From Clostridiales bacterium (lineage in GTDB: Bacteria; Bacillota; Clostridia; Lachnospirales; Lachnospiraceae): 64,000 bases of DNA. Location of the stretch: NCBI GenBank assembly GCA_015655075.1, contig JAATFT010000022.1, positions 24,106 to 88,105 of the forward strand. Direction: 5' to 3'. Shown here piece after piece: positions 8,838 to 18,238 of this stretch. A program made the translations under genes and the position numbers. The notes beneath the pieces were generated by a model. That model saw only the letters and a program-made list of their open reading frames with translations, did not search any database and was not told where the DNA came from. Each line of letters opens with the position of its first letter. The stretch's first letter is position 1.

Positions 8838-9526
8838 CGGGTACATTATACGGCGTGGGGGTAGGGCCGGGAGATCCGGAATTGCTTACGTTAAAGGCGG
8901 TCCGGATTATAAGAGAGTGCGATATAATTGCAATTCCCGGGACGGATAAGGATACCTGCATGGCCTATAAAATAGTGAAACAGGTTTTTGCGGCTGTTGA
9001 GAAAAAAAAGGTCCTCTCCGTTGCCATGCCTATGACAAAAGATAAAAGCATACTGGAGGAAAGACACAGGAAAGGGGCGGTGATGATTGAGGAATATTTA
9101 CAAAAAGGCCTTAAGGTTGCTTTTCTGACTTTGGGGGATCCCACGGTTTATTCCACTTATATTTACATACAAAGATATATTCTGGCCGACGGTTATACGG
9201 CGGAAATTATCAACGGCATTCCCTCCTTTTGTGCCGCGGCGGCCAGGCTAAAGGAAGGACTGGCGGAGAATGCACAACAGCTTCATATCATTCCGGGCTC
9301 TTATTCCATAGAAGATGCCCTCACTCTTTCCGGCACAAAGGTACTTATGAAGACGGGAAGGAAATTAAGTGAGGTGAAAGAACGGTTAAGGACCGTAAAA
9401 GCTAAGGCCGTCATGGTGGAAAACTGCGGTATGGAACAGGAGAAGGTTTATGGTTCCGTGGAGGAAATCCCGGAGGAAGCAGGGTATTATTCACTTATTA
9501 TTGTAAAGCAGGGCGAAAAAGAATAA
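8834..9526 (+). CDS. cbiL: Cobalt-factor II C20-methyltransferase CbiL
   Basis: 230 residues of the tetrapyrrole methylase family. The N-terminal GVGVGPGDPELLTLKA is the SAM-site loop; LTLGDPTVYSTY is the second conserved motif, and NGIPSFCAAAARL follows. It methylates C20 of cobalt-factor II using S-adenosylmethionine. It overlaps the small upstream ORF by 4 bp. Confidence 0.95.
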   Translation: MTGTLYGVGVGPGDPELLTLKAVRIIRECDIIAIPGTDKDTCMAYKIVKQVFAAVEKKKVLSVAMPMTKDKSILEERHRKGAVMIEEYLQKGLKVAFLTLGDPTVYSTYIYIQRYILADGYTAEIINGIPSFCAAAARLKEGLAENAQQLHIIPGSYSIEDALTLSGTKVLMKTGRKLSEVKERLRTVKAKAVMVENCGMEQEKVYGSVEEIPEEAGYYSLIIVKQGEKE

Positions 9527-9583
9527 AAATATTCTTCATGTCTATTAGAGAAGACGTCGTGTACAACAGAGGGGAGTTAAGGT

Positions 9584-10726
9584 ATGAGTATGTTAGAGCG
9601 CTATGTCTACAAAGGAAGCCGGAGATTAAGGTGCGGCTATACCACAGGTTCCTGTGCGGCGGCCGCGGCCAAAGCCGCCGCCGTAATACTTTTAAAAGAA
9701 ACCCTCCTCAGTTCGGTTTTCATAACAACACCAAAAGGAATTCCCCTTAACCTGGAAGTAAAGGAAGTTACCCGGGGAAAGGATTGCGCCGCCTGCGCAG
9801 TACAAAAAGACAGCGGGGATGACAGCGATGTAACCAATGGGATATTGATATTTGCCACCGTAAGAAAGACCAAAAAGGATATTTTTATTGACGGCGGGAT
9901 GGGCGTGGGCAGGGTGACCAGGCCCGGACTGGATCAGGAGATAGGACAGGCCGCCATTAATAAGGTTCCCAGGAGAATGATTTATAATGAGGTTTTGGAA
10001 GTATGTGAAGAAGCAGGGTATACCGGAGGGCTTGAGGTTATAATTTCCATCCCCGAGGGAGCAGAGCTTTCGAAAAAAACTTTTAATCCGAGACTTGGAA
10101 TTGAAGGCGGGTTGTCGGTACTTGGAACCACCGGAATTGTGGAACCCATGAGTGAATCGGCCCTGGTGGAGACCATCCGGACGGAGATGAGCATGCTTGC
10201 GGCAGAGGGAAATAAATACCTGATAGCCGTTCCGGGAAATTATGGGGAAGCCTTTGCGGACGTCGCCCTGTCACTGCCTCTTAAAAAGACGATAAAATGC
10301 AGTAATTTTATCGGGGAAACCATAGATATGGCATATGAATTTAAGCTTAAGGGATTATTACTAATCGGACATATGGGCAAGTTAGTAAAGCTTGGCGGCG
10401 GTATCATGAACACCCATTCCAAATGGGCCGACGGGAGAATGGAGATACTGTGCTGCTGCGGCCTGCTAGCAGGCGCAGGTACAGCCCTGTTAAAAAAAAT
10501 TTTAGACTGCGTGACTACCGATGAAGCTTTGGAACTATTAAAAGAAGCAGGAATATTGGAAACTTCCATGGAGGCGCTTGTAGAAAAAATCGATTTTCAT
10601 TTACAGCACAGGGCGTATGAAGGATTGACCGTTGGAGCGATGGCTTTTTCGAATAAATTCGGAATACTGGGGAAGACGAAAACGGCGGATCATCTTATAA
10701 GCCGGCTTAAGATTGGAGAGAATTAA
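9584..10726 (+). CDS. cbiD: Cobalt-precorrin-5B C1-methyltransferase CbiD
   Basis: 380 residues. The start RCGYTTGSCAAAAAKAA and the later motif GHMGKLVKLGGGIMNTHS are characteristic of CbiD, which methylates C1 during ring contraction in the anaerobic pathway. The ATG at 9584 follows GGGGAGTTAAGGT. It has its own 57-bp spacer from cbiL and is 3 bp from cbiF. Confidence 0.96.
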   Translation: MSMLERYVYKGSRRLRCGYTTGSCAAAAAKAAAVILLKETLLSSVFITTPKGIPLNLEVKEVTRGKDCAACAVQKDSGDDSDVTNGILIFATVRKTKKDIFIDGGMGVGRVTRPGLDQEIGQAAINKVPRRMIYNEVLEVCEEAGYTGGLEVIISIPEGAELSKKTFNPRLGIEGGLSVLGTTGIVEPMSESALVETIRTEMSMLAAEGNKYLIAVPGNYGEAFADVALSLPLKKTIKCSNFIGETIDMAYEFKLKGLLLIGHMGKLVKLGGGIMNTHSKWADGRMEILCCCGLLAGAGTALLKKILDCVTTDEALELLKEAGILETSMEALVEKIDFHLQHRAYEGLTVGAMAFSNKFGILGKTKTADHLISRLKIGEN

Positions 10727-10729
10727 ATC

Positions 10730-11554
10730 ATGGTGCATTTTGTAGGAGCCGGCTGCGGCGCGGCGGATTTAATTACAATAAGGGGACAGAGGCTGTTAAA
10801 GGAAGCGGATACGGTAATCTATGCAGGTTCACTGGTAAATCCTGATTTATTGCAGGATACAAAAGAAGGCTGCCTGCTTTATGACAGTTCCCGCATGACA
10901 CTTACTGAGGTAACGGACGTCATGGTTAAGGGCAGCAAAAGCGGAAAGGAAATGGTGCGGCTTCATACCGGGGACCCCAGTATCTATGGCGCAATCAGAG
11001 AACAGATGGAATGCCTTAAGAGGGAGGGCATTGAATATGATATATGTCCCGGCGTCAGCAGTTTGTTTGGGGCGGCGGCGGCACTGAAAGCGGAATATAC
11101 CCTGCCGGGTGTATCCCAGACAGTCATTATCACCCGTATGGCAGGAAGGACGCCGGTACCTCCAAGGGAACAGATTGCTTTGCTTGCCGGACATCAGTCC
11201 ACCATGGTTATATTTTTAAGCGCGGGCCTTCTTAAGGATTTGAAGAAAGAGCTGTTAACCGGCGGATATAAGCCGTCCACTCCCTGCGCTATCGTATACA
11301 GGGCAAGCTGGGCCAACGAGCTGGTGGTGCGGGGGGTGGTGGCGGATTTACCGGAAATGGCCAAAAAGCATCATGTTAACAAAACGGCGCTCATTGTTGT
11401 GGGGGAGTTTCTGGGGGAAGCTTATGAGCTCTCGAAACTGTATGACCCATCTTTTTCCACCGGATACCGTAAGGCTTCTGCATTAAATATAGAAGAAGTA
11501 AGCATAACGGGGGAGAAGGATTTACTTAAACGTTCCGACGGGGGCTCCACATGA
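10730..11554 (+). CDS. cbiF: Cobalt-precorrin-4 C11-methyltransferase CbiF
   Basis: 274 residues; tetrapyrrole methylase fold. It begins VHFVGAGCGAADLITIRG and has RLHTGDPSIYGAIREQM, the SAM-site motif, followed by YDICPGVSSLFGAAAAL. These are typical for CbiF/CobM, which methylates C11. The C-terminal 25 residues (after about residue 250) are not part of the usual domain. It overlaps cbiG by ATGA. Confidence 0.96.
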   Translation: MVHFVGAGCGAADLITIRGQRLLKEADTVIYAGSLVNPDLLQDTKEGCLLYDSSRMTLTEVTDVMVKGSKSGKEMVRLHTGDPSIYGAIREQMECLKREGIEYDICPGVSSLFGAAAALKAEYTLPGVSQTVIITRMAGRTPVPPREQIALLAGHQSTMVIFLSAGLLKDLKKELLTGGYKPSTPCAIVYRASWANELVVRGVVADLPEMAKKHHVNKTALIVVGEFLGEAYELSKLYDPSFSTGYRKASALNIEEVSITGEKDLLKRSDGGST

Positions 11555-12585
11555 AAGCGGCTGTTATTTCCTTTACAAAAAAGGGCGGTAAATTGAATGA
11601 AAAAATCTGCAGGGGCCTTAAGGCCAGGGGAATGACAGTAAAAGGTTATGCTGCCGGCAGATATGCCGCCGGAACGGATTTACAGGCTTTTCACAGCCTT
11701 AATGATTTGATGGGGCAATTATTCGGGGCCGTGGACGGGATTATTGTTATCGGGGCCTGCGGCATAGCCGTGCGCGCAATAGCTCCCTTCCTGAAAAGCA
11801 AAGGGGAGGACCCTGCCGTGGTGGTTGCAGGGGAGGACGGGAAATTTGTTATTTCCCTTTTATCGGGGCATATGGGAGGAGCCAACGAACTGAGCAGATG
11901 TGTGGCCGCCTTAATTGGGGCGGCGCCGGTTATTACGACGGCGACGGATATTAATCATAAATTTGCAGTGGATGAATGGGCGGTCAGAAACAATTTAGTT
12001 ATCGTGGATATATCCATGGTAAAAAAAATATCGGGCGCCGTATTAAATAATGAAAAGGTCGGCTTCTACTGTGAATATCCCGTAAAAGGAAATTTACCCC
12101 CGGAGCTGACTAAAGATACAAAAGATATTGGCATATGCATTTCATCGGATATGTCCTTAACCCCCTTTTTAGAGACTTTGAATTTAATGCCAAGGAACGT
12201 TGTTCTTGGAATCGGATGCAAAAAAGGCGCGGCAGGGGCTGTGCTAGAGAATATGGTTAAAAATACGCTGCGGCAGTTTCACCTGGATGAAAGGCGTGTC
12301 AGCCGGATCTGTTCCATTGATATTAAGGCGGAGGAAACGGGAATACTTGAACTTGCAGAAGTTTTGAAAGCGGAATATGTTACTTTTACGGCGGAGGAGC
12401 TAAAGCAGGTCCCGGGTGATTTTAGGGGTTCCGAATTTGTGAAGAAAACGGTGGGCGTGGATAACGTATGTGAAAGAAGTGCCGTACTGGGAAGCGGTTA
12501 CGGAAAAGAACGGATATCCAAAACCGCCGCGCACGGCGTAACCCTGGCCGCCTATGAAACGGATTATGGCGTATCCTTTATTTAA
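11551..12585 (+). CDS. cbiG: Cobalt-precorrin-5A hydrolase CbiG
   Basis: 344 residues in the usual three parts: an N-terminal domain (AAVISFTKKGGKLNEKI), a central domain with GACGIAVRAIAPFLKSK, VISLLSGHMGGANELSR and ITTATDINHKFAVDEWA, and a C-terminal domain (VVLGIGCKKGAAG). CbiG opens the delta-lactone of cobalt-precorrin-5A and releases acetaldehyde. It starts in an overlap with cbiF and is followed by a 150-bp spacer, one of the few gaps in the operon. Confidence 0.95.
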   Translation: MKAAVISFTKKGGKLNEKICRGLKARGMTVKGYAAGRYAAGTDLQAFHSLNDLMGQLFGAVDGIIVIGACGIAVRAIAPFLKSKGEDPAVVVAGEDGKFVISLLSGHMGGANELSRCVAALIGAAPVITTATDINHKFAVDEWAVRNNLVIVDISMVKKISGAVLNNEKVGFYCEYPVKGNLPPELTKDTKDIGICISSDMSLTPFLETLNLMPRNVVLGIGCKKGAAGAVLENMVKNTLRQFHLDERRVSRICSIDIKAEETGILELAEVLKAEYVTFTAEELKQVPGDFRGSEFVKKTVGVDNVCERSAVLGSGYGKERISKTAAHGVTLAAYETDYGVSFI

Positions 12586-12736
12586 CAGATGATTTTATTG
12601 ATACGGCTAGAGCGTGTTTGAAGGTAAAGGTGTAAAGAGTAAAAGAGTTTGTTAATTCTTTCACTCAGCAAGTTTGTGCCTGTGTGCAACCACAAACTTA
12701 AGATGCACAAAAAGCAGCGCAGAAATGAGGACAATC
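12586..12736 (+). other. Spacer between cbiG and cbiH
   Basis: It contains the sequence TAGAGCGTGTTTGAA (from 12608), like the end of repeat family A, and a small hairpin with arms AAGTTTGTG (12669-12677) and CACAAACTT. No ORF is supported. It looks like a decayed insertion inside the operon. Confidence 0.4.
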
Positions 12737-13486
12737 ATGAAATTGTACATAGTTGGATTTGGCGCCGGCGGGTATGAGCACCTGACTATACAGGCTAAAA
12801 ATGCGCTGGAGGACAGCGAGGTAATCGCAGGGTATTCCGTCTACGTGGAGCTGGTTCAAAAATATATAAAAGGTAAAGAGTATTACAGCACTTCCATGAA
12901 AAAGGAAGAAGAACGGTGCAGATGGGCGATTGAAGAAACCTTAAAAGGCAGAAAGGTCGCATTGGTCTGCAGCGGTGACAGCGGGGTTTATGGGCTGGCC
13001 AGCTTAGCATTTGAGCTGGCGGCTGATTACGAACCTTTTGAAATCCAGGTGGTAGCCGGTGTAACGGCGGCTTTAAGCGGCGGAGCGTTACTGGGAGCTC
13101 CTCTGGCCCACGATTTTGCCGTTATCAGTTTAAGCGATCTATTGACTCCGTGGGAATTAATTGAGAAAAGGCTGCGGTGTTCTGCTATGTGTGATATGGT
13201 TATCTGTCTTTACAACCCCTCCAGCAAAAAGAGACACGACTATCTGAAAAAAGCATGCGAAATTATCCTGGAGTACCGGAGCGAAGATACCGTGTGCGGG
13301 TTTGCACGCAACATCGGCCGGGAAGGAGAAGCCGGTGAGGTTACCATCCTGGGTAAATTAAAGGAAATGCAGGCGGATATGTTCACCACCGTATTTATAG
13401 GCAATAAGGCCACAGAAAACCTTAATAATAAAATGGTGACGCCGAGGGGTTACAGGATAAGCAAGGAACCTGTTTTTTATTCATGA
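12737..13486 (+). CDS. cbiH: Precorrin-3B C17-methyltransferase CbiH
   Basis: 249 residues; methylase family. LYIVGFGAGGYEHLTIQAK and LVCSGDSGVYGLASLAFE are the SAM-binding motifs, and VVAGVTAALSGGALLGAPLAHDFAVISLSD is the CbiH/CobJ segment. It methylates C17 with ring contraction. The open frame starts at 12674, but the ATG at 12737 follows GAGGACAATC and matches the usual N-terminus. Confidence 0.95.
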   Translation: MKLYIVGFGAGGYEHLTIQAKNALEDSEVIAGYSVYVELVQKYIKGKEYYSTSMKKEEERCRWAIEETLKGRKVALVCSGDSGVYGLASLAFELAADYEPFEIQVVAGVTAALSGGALLGAPLAHDFAVISLSDLLTPWELIEKRLRCSAMCDMVICLYNPSSKKRHDYLKKACEIILEYRSEDTVCGFARNIGREGEAGEVTILGKLKEMQADMFTTVFIGNKATENLNNKMVTPRGYRISKEPVFYS

Positions 13487-13516
13487 TATAAATTAAGAAG
13501 AGAAAGCCGGGATTTT

Positions 13517-14269
13517 ATGAAAAAAATACTTCTTTTTGCCGGAACTACGGAGGGCAGGATTCTTTGGGAATACTGCAATGACCATAAAATTCCCGTAACT
13601 GCGGCTGTGGCAACAGAATATGGGGAGTCGGTGCTTCCACAGGGTATATTATCCCGCGTCCTGGTTGGAAGGATGGACAGGCAGCAGATGGAGGACTTGC
13701 TTAAAGACAGTCAATATCGGCTGGTAATTGATGCAACCCATCCCTATGCAGAAGAGGTTACGGAAAATATCAGAACCGCCTGCATAAAATGCCGGAAACA
13801 ATATATCCGTATTATACGGGAAAGTTTTAAACTGCCCGGCGCCATATATGTTGAGCATCTTAAGGAAGCCGCGGATTATTTAAACGGGCATGAGGGAAAG
13901 GCGCTTATTACAACAGGAAGCAAGGAATTGGAGGTCTTTACAAAAGTAAAGGATTATACGAAAAGACTTACGGTAAGGATACTTCCGGATCCGGATAATT
14001 TAAAACACTGTATGGAGCTTGGATTTGCGGGTCCCAATGTGATCTGTATGCAGGGGCCTTTTTCAGAGGAGTTTAACCTGGCCGTTTTAAAGGAAATAAA
14101 AGCTTCCTACTTAGTTACAAAGGAATCGGGTTCCTTCGGAGGCTTTCCTGAAAAAGTCCGGGCGGCTGTAACAGCGGGAGCAAAGGTTATCGTGGTAAAG
14201 CGTCCGAAGGAGGAAGAGGGATACACCTGCAAGGAGGTTATGGAAGTTCTTTCACACTCCGTTATTTGA
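13517..14269 (+). CDS. cbiJ: Cobalt-precorrin-6A reductase CbiJ
   Basis: 250 residues. It opens with LLFAGTTEGRILWEYC and has VIDATHPYAEEVTENI, VTKESGSFGGFPEKVRAA and a late VKRPKEE, all standard for CbiJ/CobK. It reduces cobalt-precorrin-6A with a nicotinamide cofactor. It follows cbiH by 30 bp. Confidence 0.95.
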   Translation: MKKILLFAGTTEGRILWEYCNDHKIPVTAAVATEYGESVLPQGILSRVLVGRMDRQQMEDLLKDSQYRLVIDATHPYAEEVTENIRTACIKCRKQYIRIIRESFKLPGAIYVEHLKEAADYLNGHEGKALITTGSKELEVFTKVKDYTKRLTVRILPDPDNLKHCMELGFAGPNVICMQGPFSEEFNLAVLKEIKASYLVTKESGSFGGFPEKVRAAVTAGAKVIVVKRPKEEEGYTCKEVMEVLSHSVI

Positions 14270-14349
14270 TGTAGTTTCGTAAGCCAGCTTGCAAAATGAA
14301 TGAGAGCAGGAGTGAAATTAGTGAAACGGCGGACGGAAGGGAGGTTAAC

Positions 14350-15567
14350 ATGAAGAAGCAGATTACAATAGCAGGAATAGGCATGGGAAATCCGGATATC
14401 CTGACCCTGGAAGGAAAAAATTATATTGATAAGGCGGAGGTATTAATTGGTGCCAGGCGTATGATTGAGGCTGTTAACAGCGCCAATAAACCTGCTTTTA
14501 TCTCTTATGACGCCGAGGGCATCAGGGACTATATTGCCTCCTCCGATTATAGGAGTTATGCCGTCCTTATGTCCGGCGATACCGGTTTTTACAGCGGGGC
14601 CGGTAAACTGATTCCCCTGCTGGAGGGAATTCCCCTGCCGGAGGAATATGAAATCAAAGTGATTCCCGGTATTTCCGCCGTCTCCTATTTTAGCGCAAAA
14701 TTAAAACTATCCTGGGAGGATGCTTACCTGTTAAGTCTTCACGGACGGGAGGAAAATATTGTACTGGCGGTAAGACAGCATAAAAAGACGTTTGCCCTGA
14801 CCGACGGGAAAATCGGCGATATATGCAGGAAGCTTACCCGGGCGGGTCTTGGCAATGTGTGGGTATATGTGGGAGAAAATCTGTCCTATGATGAGGAAAA
14901 AATCATAGAAGGAAGGGCGGAGGAATTTAAGGAAAAGGATTTTGCCCCCTTAAGCGCGGTCTTTATCCTGAACCCCGGTTATAAAACGGAATACGGAATC
15001 GGAATTGGGGAGGACGAGTTTATACGGGGGGACGTTCCCATAACGAAAAGCGAAGTCCGCGCCATATCCTTAAGCAAGTTAAAACTGAAGGAGGATTCCG
15101 TTGTTTACGATATCGGAGCCGGCACGGGTTCGGTATCCGTTGAAATGGCTTTTCTGGCGAAAAGAGGCAGGGTATATGCCATTGAGCAGAAGAAGGAAGC
15201 GGTGGAACTGATAAGGAAGAACAAAGATAAATTTGCGCTGGATAATATAGTGGTAATCCCCGGTTCTGTGCCGGAAGCCCTGGAAGGACTGGAAATGCCG
15301 GATACGGTTTTTATCGGAGGAAGCGGTGGCAGCCTAAAAGCCATTATGACCTCCCTCCTGGGTAAAAATAAGGCCGTACGCCTTGTAATAAACGCCATTG
15401 CACTGGAAACCCTTGGGGAGGCTTTAAAGCTTATGAAAGAGCTGGAATTTGAAGAAATAGAAGTGGTGCAGGCGGCGGTTTCCAAAACCAGGGAGGCGGG
15501 AAATTATCATATGCTTATGGGACAGAATCCGGTGTTTATTATAAGCGGAAGGGGGAGGGCATTTTGA
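14350..15567 (+). CDS. cbiET: CbiE-CbiT fusion: cobalt-precorrin-7 C5/C15-methyltransferase, decarboxylating
   Basis: 405 residues in two domains. The first ~200 are CbiE (ITIAGIGMGNPDILTLEG, LMSGDTGFYSG, VIPGISAVSYFSAKL). The last ~190 are CbiT, a Rossmann methyltransferase (VYDIGAGTGSVSVEMAF, VFIGGSGGSLKAIM). The fused enzyme methylates C5 and C15 and removes the C12 acetate carboxyl. The start at 14350 is preceded by GGGAGG; the frame is open from 14296. It overlaps cbiA (TTGA). Confidence 0.94.
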   Translation: MKKQITIAGIGMGNPDILTLEGKNYIDKAEVLIGARRMIEAVNSANKPAFISYDAEGIRDYIASSDYRSYAVLMSGDTGFYSGAGKLIPLLEGIPLPEEYEIKVIPGISAVSYFSAKLKLSWEDAYLLSLHGREENIVLAVRQHKKTFALTDGKIGDICRKLTRAGLGNVWVYVGENLSYDEEKIIEGRAEEFKEKDFAPLSAVFILNPGYKTEYGIGIGEDEFIRGDVPITKSEVRAISLSKLKLKEDSVVYDIGAGTGSVSVEMAFLAKRGRVYAIEQKKEAVELIRKNKDKFALDNIVVIPGSVPEALEGLEMPDTVFIGGSGGSLKAIMTSLLGKNKAVRLVINAIALETLGEALKLMKELEFEEIEVVQAAVSKTREAGNYHMLMGQNPVFIISGRGRAF

Positions 15568-16982
15568 AACAGATAAATCGGATTATGCTTGCGGGTACGA
15601 AAAGCGGCGCGGGCAAAACAACCATAACCTGCGGAATATTACAGGGCCTTATGAACAGAGGGTATACTGTCAGTTCCTTTAAATGCGGCCCCGATTACAT
15701 AGATCCTATGTTTCACAGCAAAGTGATAGGCACAAGATCCGGCAACCTGGACAGCTTTTTTACGGGGGAAAATCTCTTGAGGGATTTGTTATACAGAAAT
15801 TCCGGTAATACGGATATCAGTGTAATGGAAGGGGTTATGGGATATTACGACGGAATCGGTTTTTCCGATACCGGAAGCAGCTATTCCATTGCGGCCATGA
15901 CAAAAACACCGGTAATCCTGATTGTGGATGCAGGAGGAATGAGCGGTTCTCTTGGGGCGGTATTAAAGGGTTTTCTTTCTTATAAGAAGGAAAGCTGTAT
16001 TAAAGGGGTTATTTTTAACAGACTGTCCGGCATGTTATATGAGGGAGCAAAGAAGATTGCGAAGGATATGGGAATCCATGCCTGCGGGTATGTTCCTGTC
16101 ATGACGCAGTGCGGCCTTAAAAGCAGACATCTTGGATTGGTGACACCGGATGAGATAAAGGATTTAAAGAATAAAATAAATACATTAGCCGGTAAACTTT
16201 CAGAAACCGTTGATTTTGACGGCATCCTTTCTTTAGCAAGGAAGGCGGAGCCTCTTCCGGTTTCAGAACCCTTGCCGCCGGTGAAAGGCAAGAAGAGAAT
16301 TTCCATTGCGGTGGCACAGGACGAAGCCTTTTGTTTCATTTATAAGGATAATCTGAAACTGTTAAAGGAGCTGGGAGCGGAACTGGTTTTCTTCAGTCCC
16401 CTAAGGGATAAAAAACTGCCGGAAAATGTGGAGGGACTGCTGTTATGCGGCGGATATCCGGAATTATATGCAAAAGACTTATCCCGAAATACTTCCCTGC
16501 TAAAAGCCGTTAAAACAGCGGTTGAAAGCGGAATGCCGACCATTGCGGAATGCGGCGGTTTTATGTATCTTAACGAAAGGCTGGAGGATATGGAGGGAAG
16601 GGAATATCCCATGGCCGGTGTTATTCCCGGAAGGTGCTATAAAACCGGCCGTTTGCGAAGATTCGGCTATCTTTATTTAAAAGGGAGGGAGGATAGCTTA
16701 ATTGCCGGAAAAGAAGAGATCATTAAAGCCCACGAATTCCATTACTGGGACAGTGATAACAGCGGAAATGCTTTCCATGGGGTTAAGGCGTCCGGTGCCG
16801 GGGAATGGGACTGTATACATGCCTCCGGTAATCTTTATGCAGGCTTCCCCCACCTTTATTTTTACGGCAATCCCTCCATTGCAAGGCGGTTTGTTGACCG
16901 GTGCGCCAGGTATGGTAAAGTTAAGGGCCTTGAAAGAGGGGAAGAAGGGGAAGACAAAGACGGTTTGGAACCTGAATCATGA
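15564..16982 (+). CDS. cbiA: Cobyrinate a,c-diamide synthase CbiA
   Basis: 472 residues. The N-terminal dethiobiotin-synthetase-like domain has a P-loop (AGTKSGAGKTT) and FKCGPDYIDPMFH. The C-terminal class I glutamine amidotransferase domain has the nucleophile Cys in ECGGFMYLNE and a late His in AGFPHLYF. It amidates side chains a and c using ATP and glutamine. The start is TTG at 15564 behind GGGGGAGGG, overlapping cbiET. Confidence 0.95.
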   Translation: MKQINRIMLAGTKSGAGKTTITCGILQGLMNRGYTVSSFKCGPDYIDPMFHSKVIGTRSGNLDSFFTGENLLRDLLYRNSGNTDISVMEGVMGYYDGIGFSDTGSSYSIAAMTKTPVILIVDAGGMSGSLGAVLKGFLSYKKESCIKGVIFNRLSGMLYEGAKKIAKDMGIHACGYVPVMTQCGLKSRHLGLVTPDEIKDLKNKINTLAGKLSETVDFDGILSLARKAEPLPVSEPLPPVKGKKRISIAVAQDEAFCFIYKDNLKLLKELGAELVFFSPLRDKKLPENVEGLLLCGGYPELYAKDLSRNTSLLKAVKTAVESGMPTIAECGGFMYLNERLEDMEGREYPMAGVIPGRCYKTGRLRRFGYLYLKGREDSLIAGKEEIIKAHEFHYWDSDNSGNAFHGVKASGAGEWDCIHASGNLYAGFPHLYFYGNPSIARRFVDRCARYGKVKGLERGEEGEDKDGLEPES

Positions 16983-17113
16983 TGAAGCGGAAAAGTATTT
17001 CGATAATAATAATTCAGGCAAGAGCGGCATGCGGTGTCTCGCAAAGCGGGCCGATTATAGCTTACGTGGAATGGAGCAAGAGTGTGTTTGAAAGTGATTT
17101 AGAGGGAAATAAA

Positions 17114-18238
17114 ATGGACGGAAAGAATAAAAATAAATATAATTCAGGAGAAAACGATTGGTACGGGGACGGCAAAGACAGAGCCGGTATTGACCGGTCT
17201 GCCATGGCTGCCTGTAAGAAGCATTGGGACGGGATTGCAAAGCCGATTGGGAGTCTGGGGCTTTTTGAAGATATCATTATAAAAATCGCGGGTATTCAGG
17301 GCAGCGAACAGGTAGATATCGGTAAAAAGGCCGTTGTAATTATGTGCAGCGACAACGGTGTGGTGGAGGAGAAGGTAACCCAGACAGACAGCTTTGTTAC
17401 GGCCGTGGTAACACAAAATTTCGCCAGAGGAATTACCAGCATCAATCAGATGGCAATGGTTTCAGGGGCGAAAGTAATACCGGTGGACATTGGCATTGAA
17501 AGGGATATTCATGGGCAGGGGGTGACGGATAAAAAAATCGGCTATGGAACCGGCAATATAGCCAAGGGGCCTGCCATGACCAGGGAACAGGCACAAAGGG
17601 GTATTGAAGTGGGAATGGAAATGATATATGCTTTAAAAACGGAGGGCTATAAAATCATCGGAACAGGTGAGATGGGTATTGGAAATACCACCACCAGCAG
17701 CGCAGTCGCCAGTGTTTTATTGAATCTGCCCGTAAAGGAGGTGACGGGAAGAGGAGCCGGATTATCCAGAGAGGGATTGGAGCGGAAGATCCGGGTTATT
17801 GAGGAGGCGGTCCGTATCAACCGGCCGGATCCCGGCAATCCGGTGGAGGTACTTGCCAAACTGGGCGGTTATGATATTGCAGGGATAACCGGCCTTTATC
17901 TGGGAGGGTTAAAGTACGGTATGCCCATAGTCATCGACGGGGTAATATCTTCCGTGGCCGCCTTAATTGCGGCCAGGATAAACAGGAAGGCCGTGGATTA
18001 TATGATTCCCTCCCATATGAGCAAAGAACCGGCCGGTGAAAAGATTATGGAAGAATTGGGACTTTCTCCGGTTATCCACGGCAATCTGGCGCTGGGGGAA
18101 GGAACGGGCACCACTTTATTATTTTCCCTGTTGGATACGGTGCTTAAGGTATATCACTATAATTCCACTTTCGAAGATATCCGCATTAAGGCGTATGAAC
18201 GGTTTGAAACGGACCGGAAGGAAGAGGGACTGCCATGA
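17114..18238 (+). CDS. cobT: Nicotinate-nucleotide-dimethylbenzimidazole phosphoribosyltransferase CobT
   Basis: 374 residues. KPIGSLGLFEDIIIKIAGIQ, VIMCSDNGVVEE, GEMGIGNTTTSSA and ALGEGTGTTL (with the catalytic Glu) are CobT motifs. It makes alpha-ribazole phosphate for the lower ligand. The open frame begins at 16979, but the family start and the site GAGGGAAATAAA favour ATG 17114. That leaves a ~130-bp gap after cbiA in which I see no gene. Confidence 0.94.
   Translation: MDGKNKNKYNSGENDWYGDGKDRAGIDRSAMAACKKHWDGIAKPIGSLGLFEDIIIKIAGIQGSEQVDIGKKAVVIMCSDNGVVEEKVTQTDSFVTAVVTQNFARGITSINQMAMVSGAKVIPVDIGIERDIHGQGVTDKKIGYGTGNIAKGPAMTREQAQRGIEVGMEMIYALKTEGYKIIGTGEMGIGNTTTSSAVASVLLNLPVKEVTGRGAGLSREGLERKIRVIEEAVRINRPDPGNPVEVLAKLGGYDIAGITGLYLGGLKYGMPIVIDGVISSVAALIAARINRKAVDYMIPSHMSKEPAGEKIMEELGLSPVIHGNLALGEGTGTTLLFSLLDTVLKVYHYNSTFEDIRIKAYERFETDRKEEGLP

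Noticed and set aside
16979..17113. N-terminal extension of cobT, or a small gene after cbiA
   Set aside because: The added residues do not resemble CobT, and the internal ATG at 17114 has the ribosome site. An AGTGTGTTTGAAAG at 17083 recalls repeat A but is too short to call.
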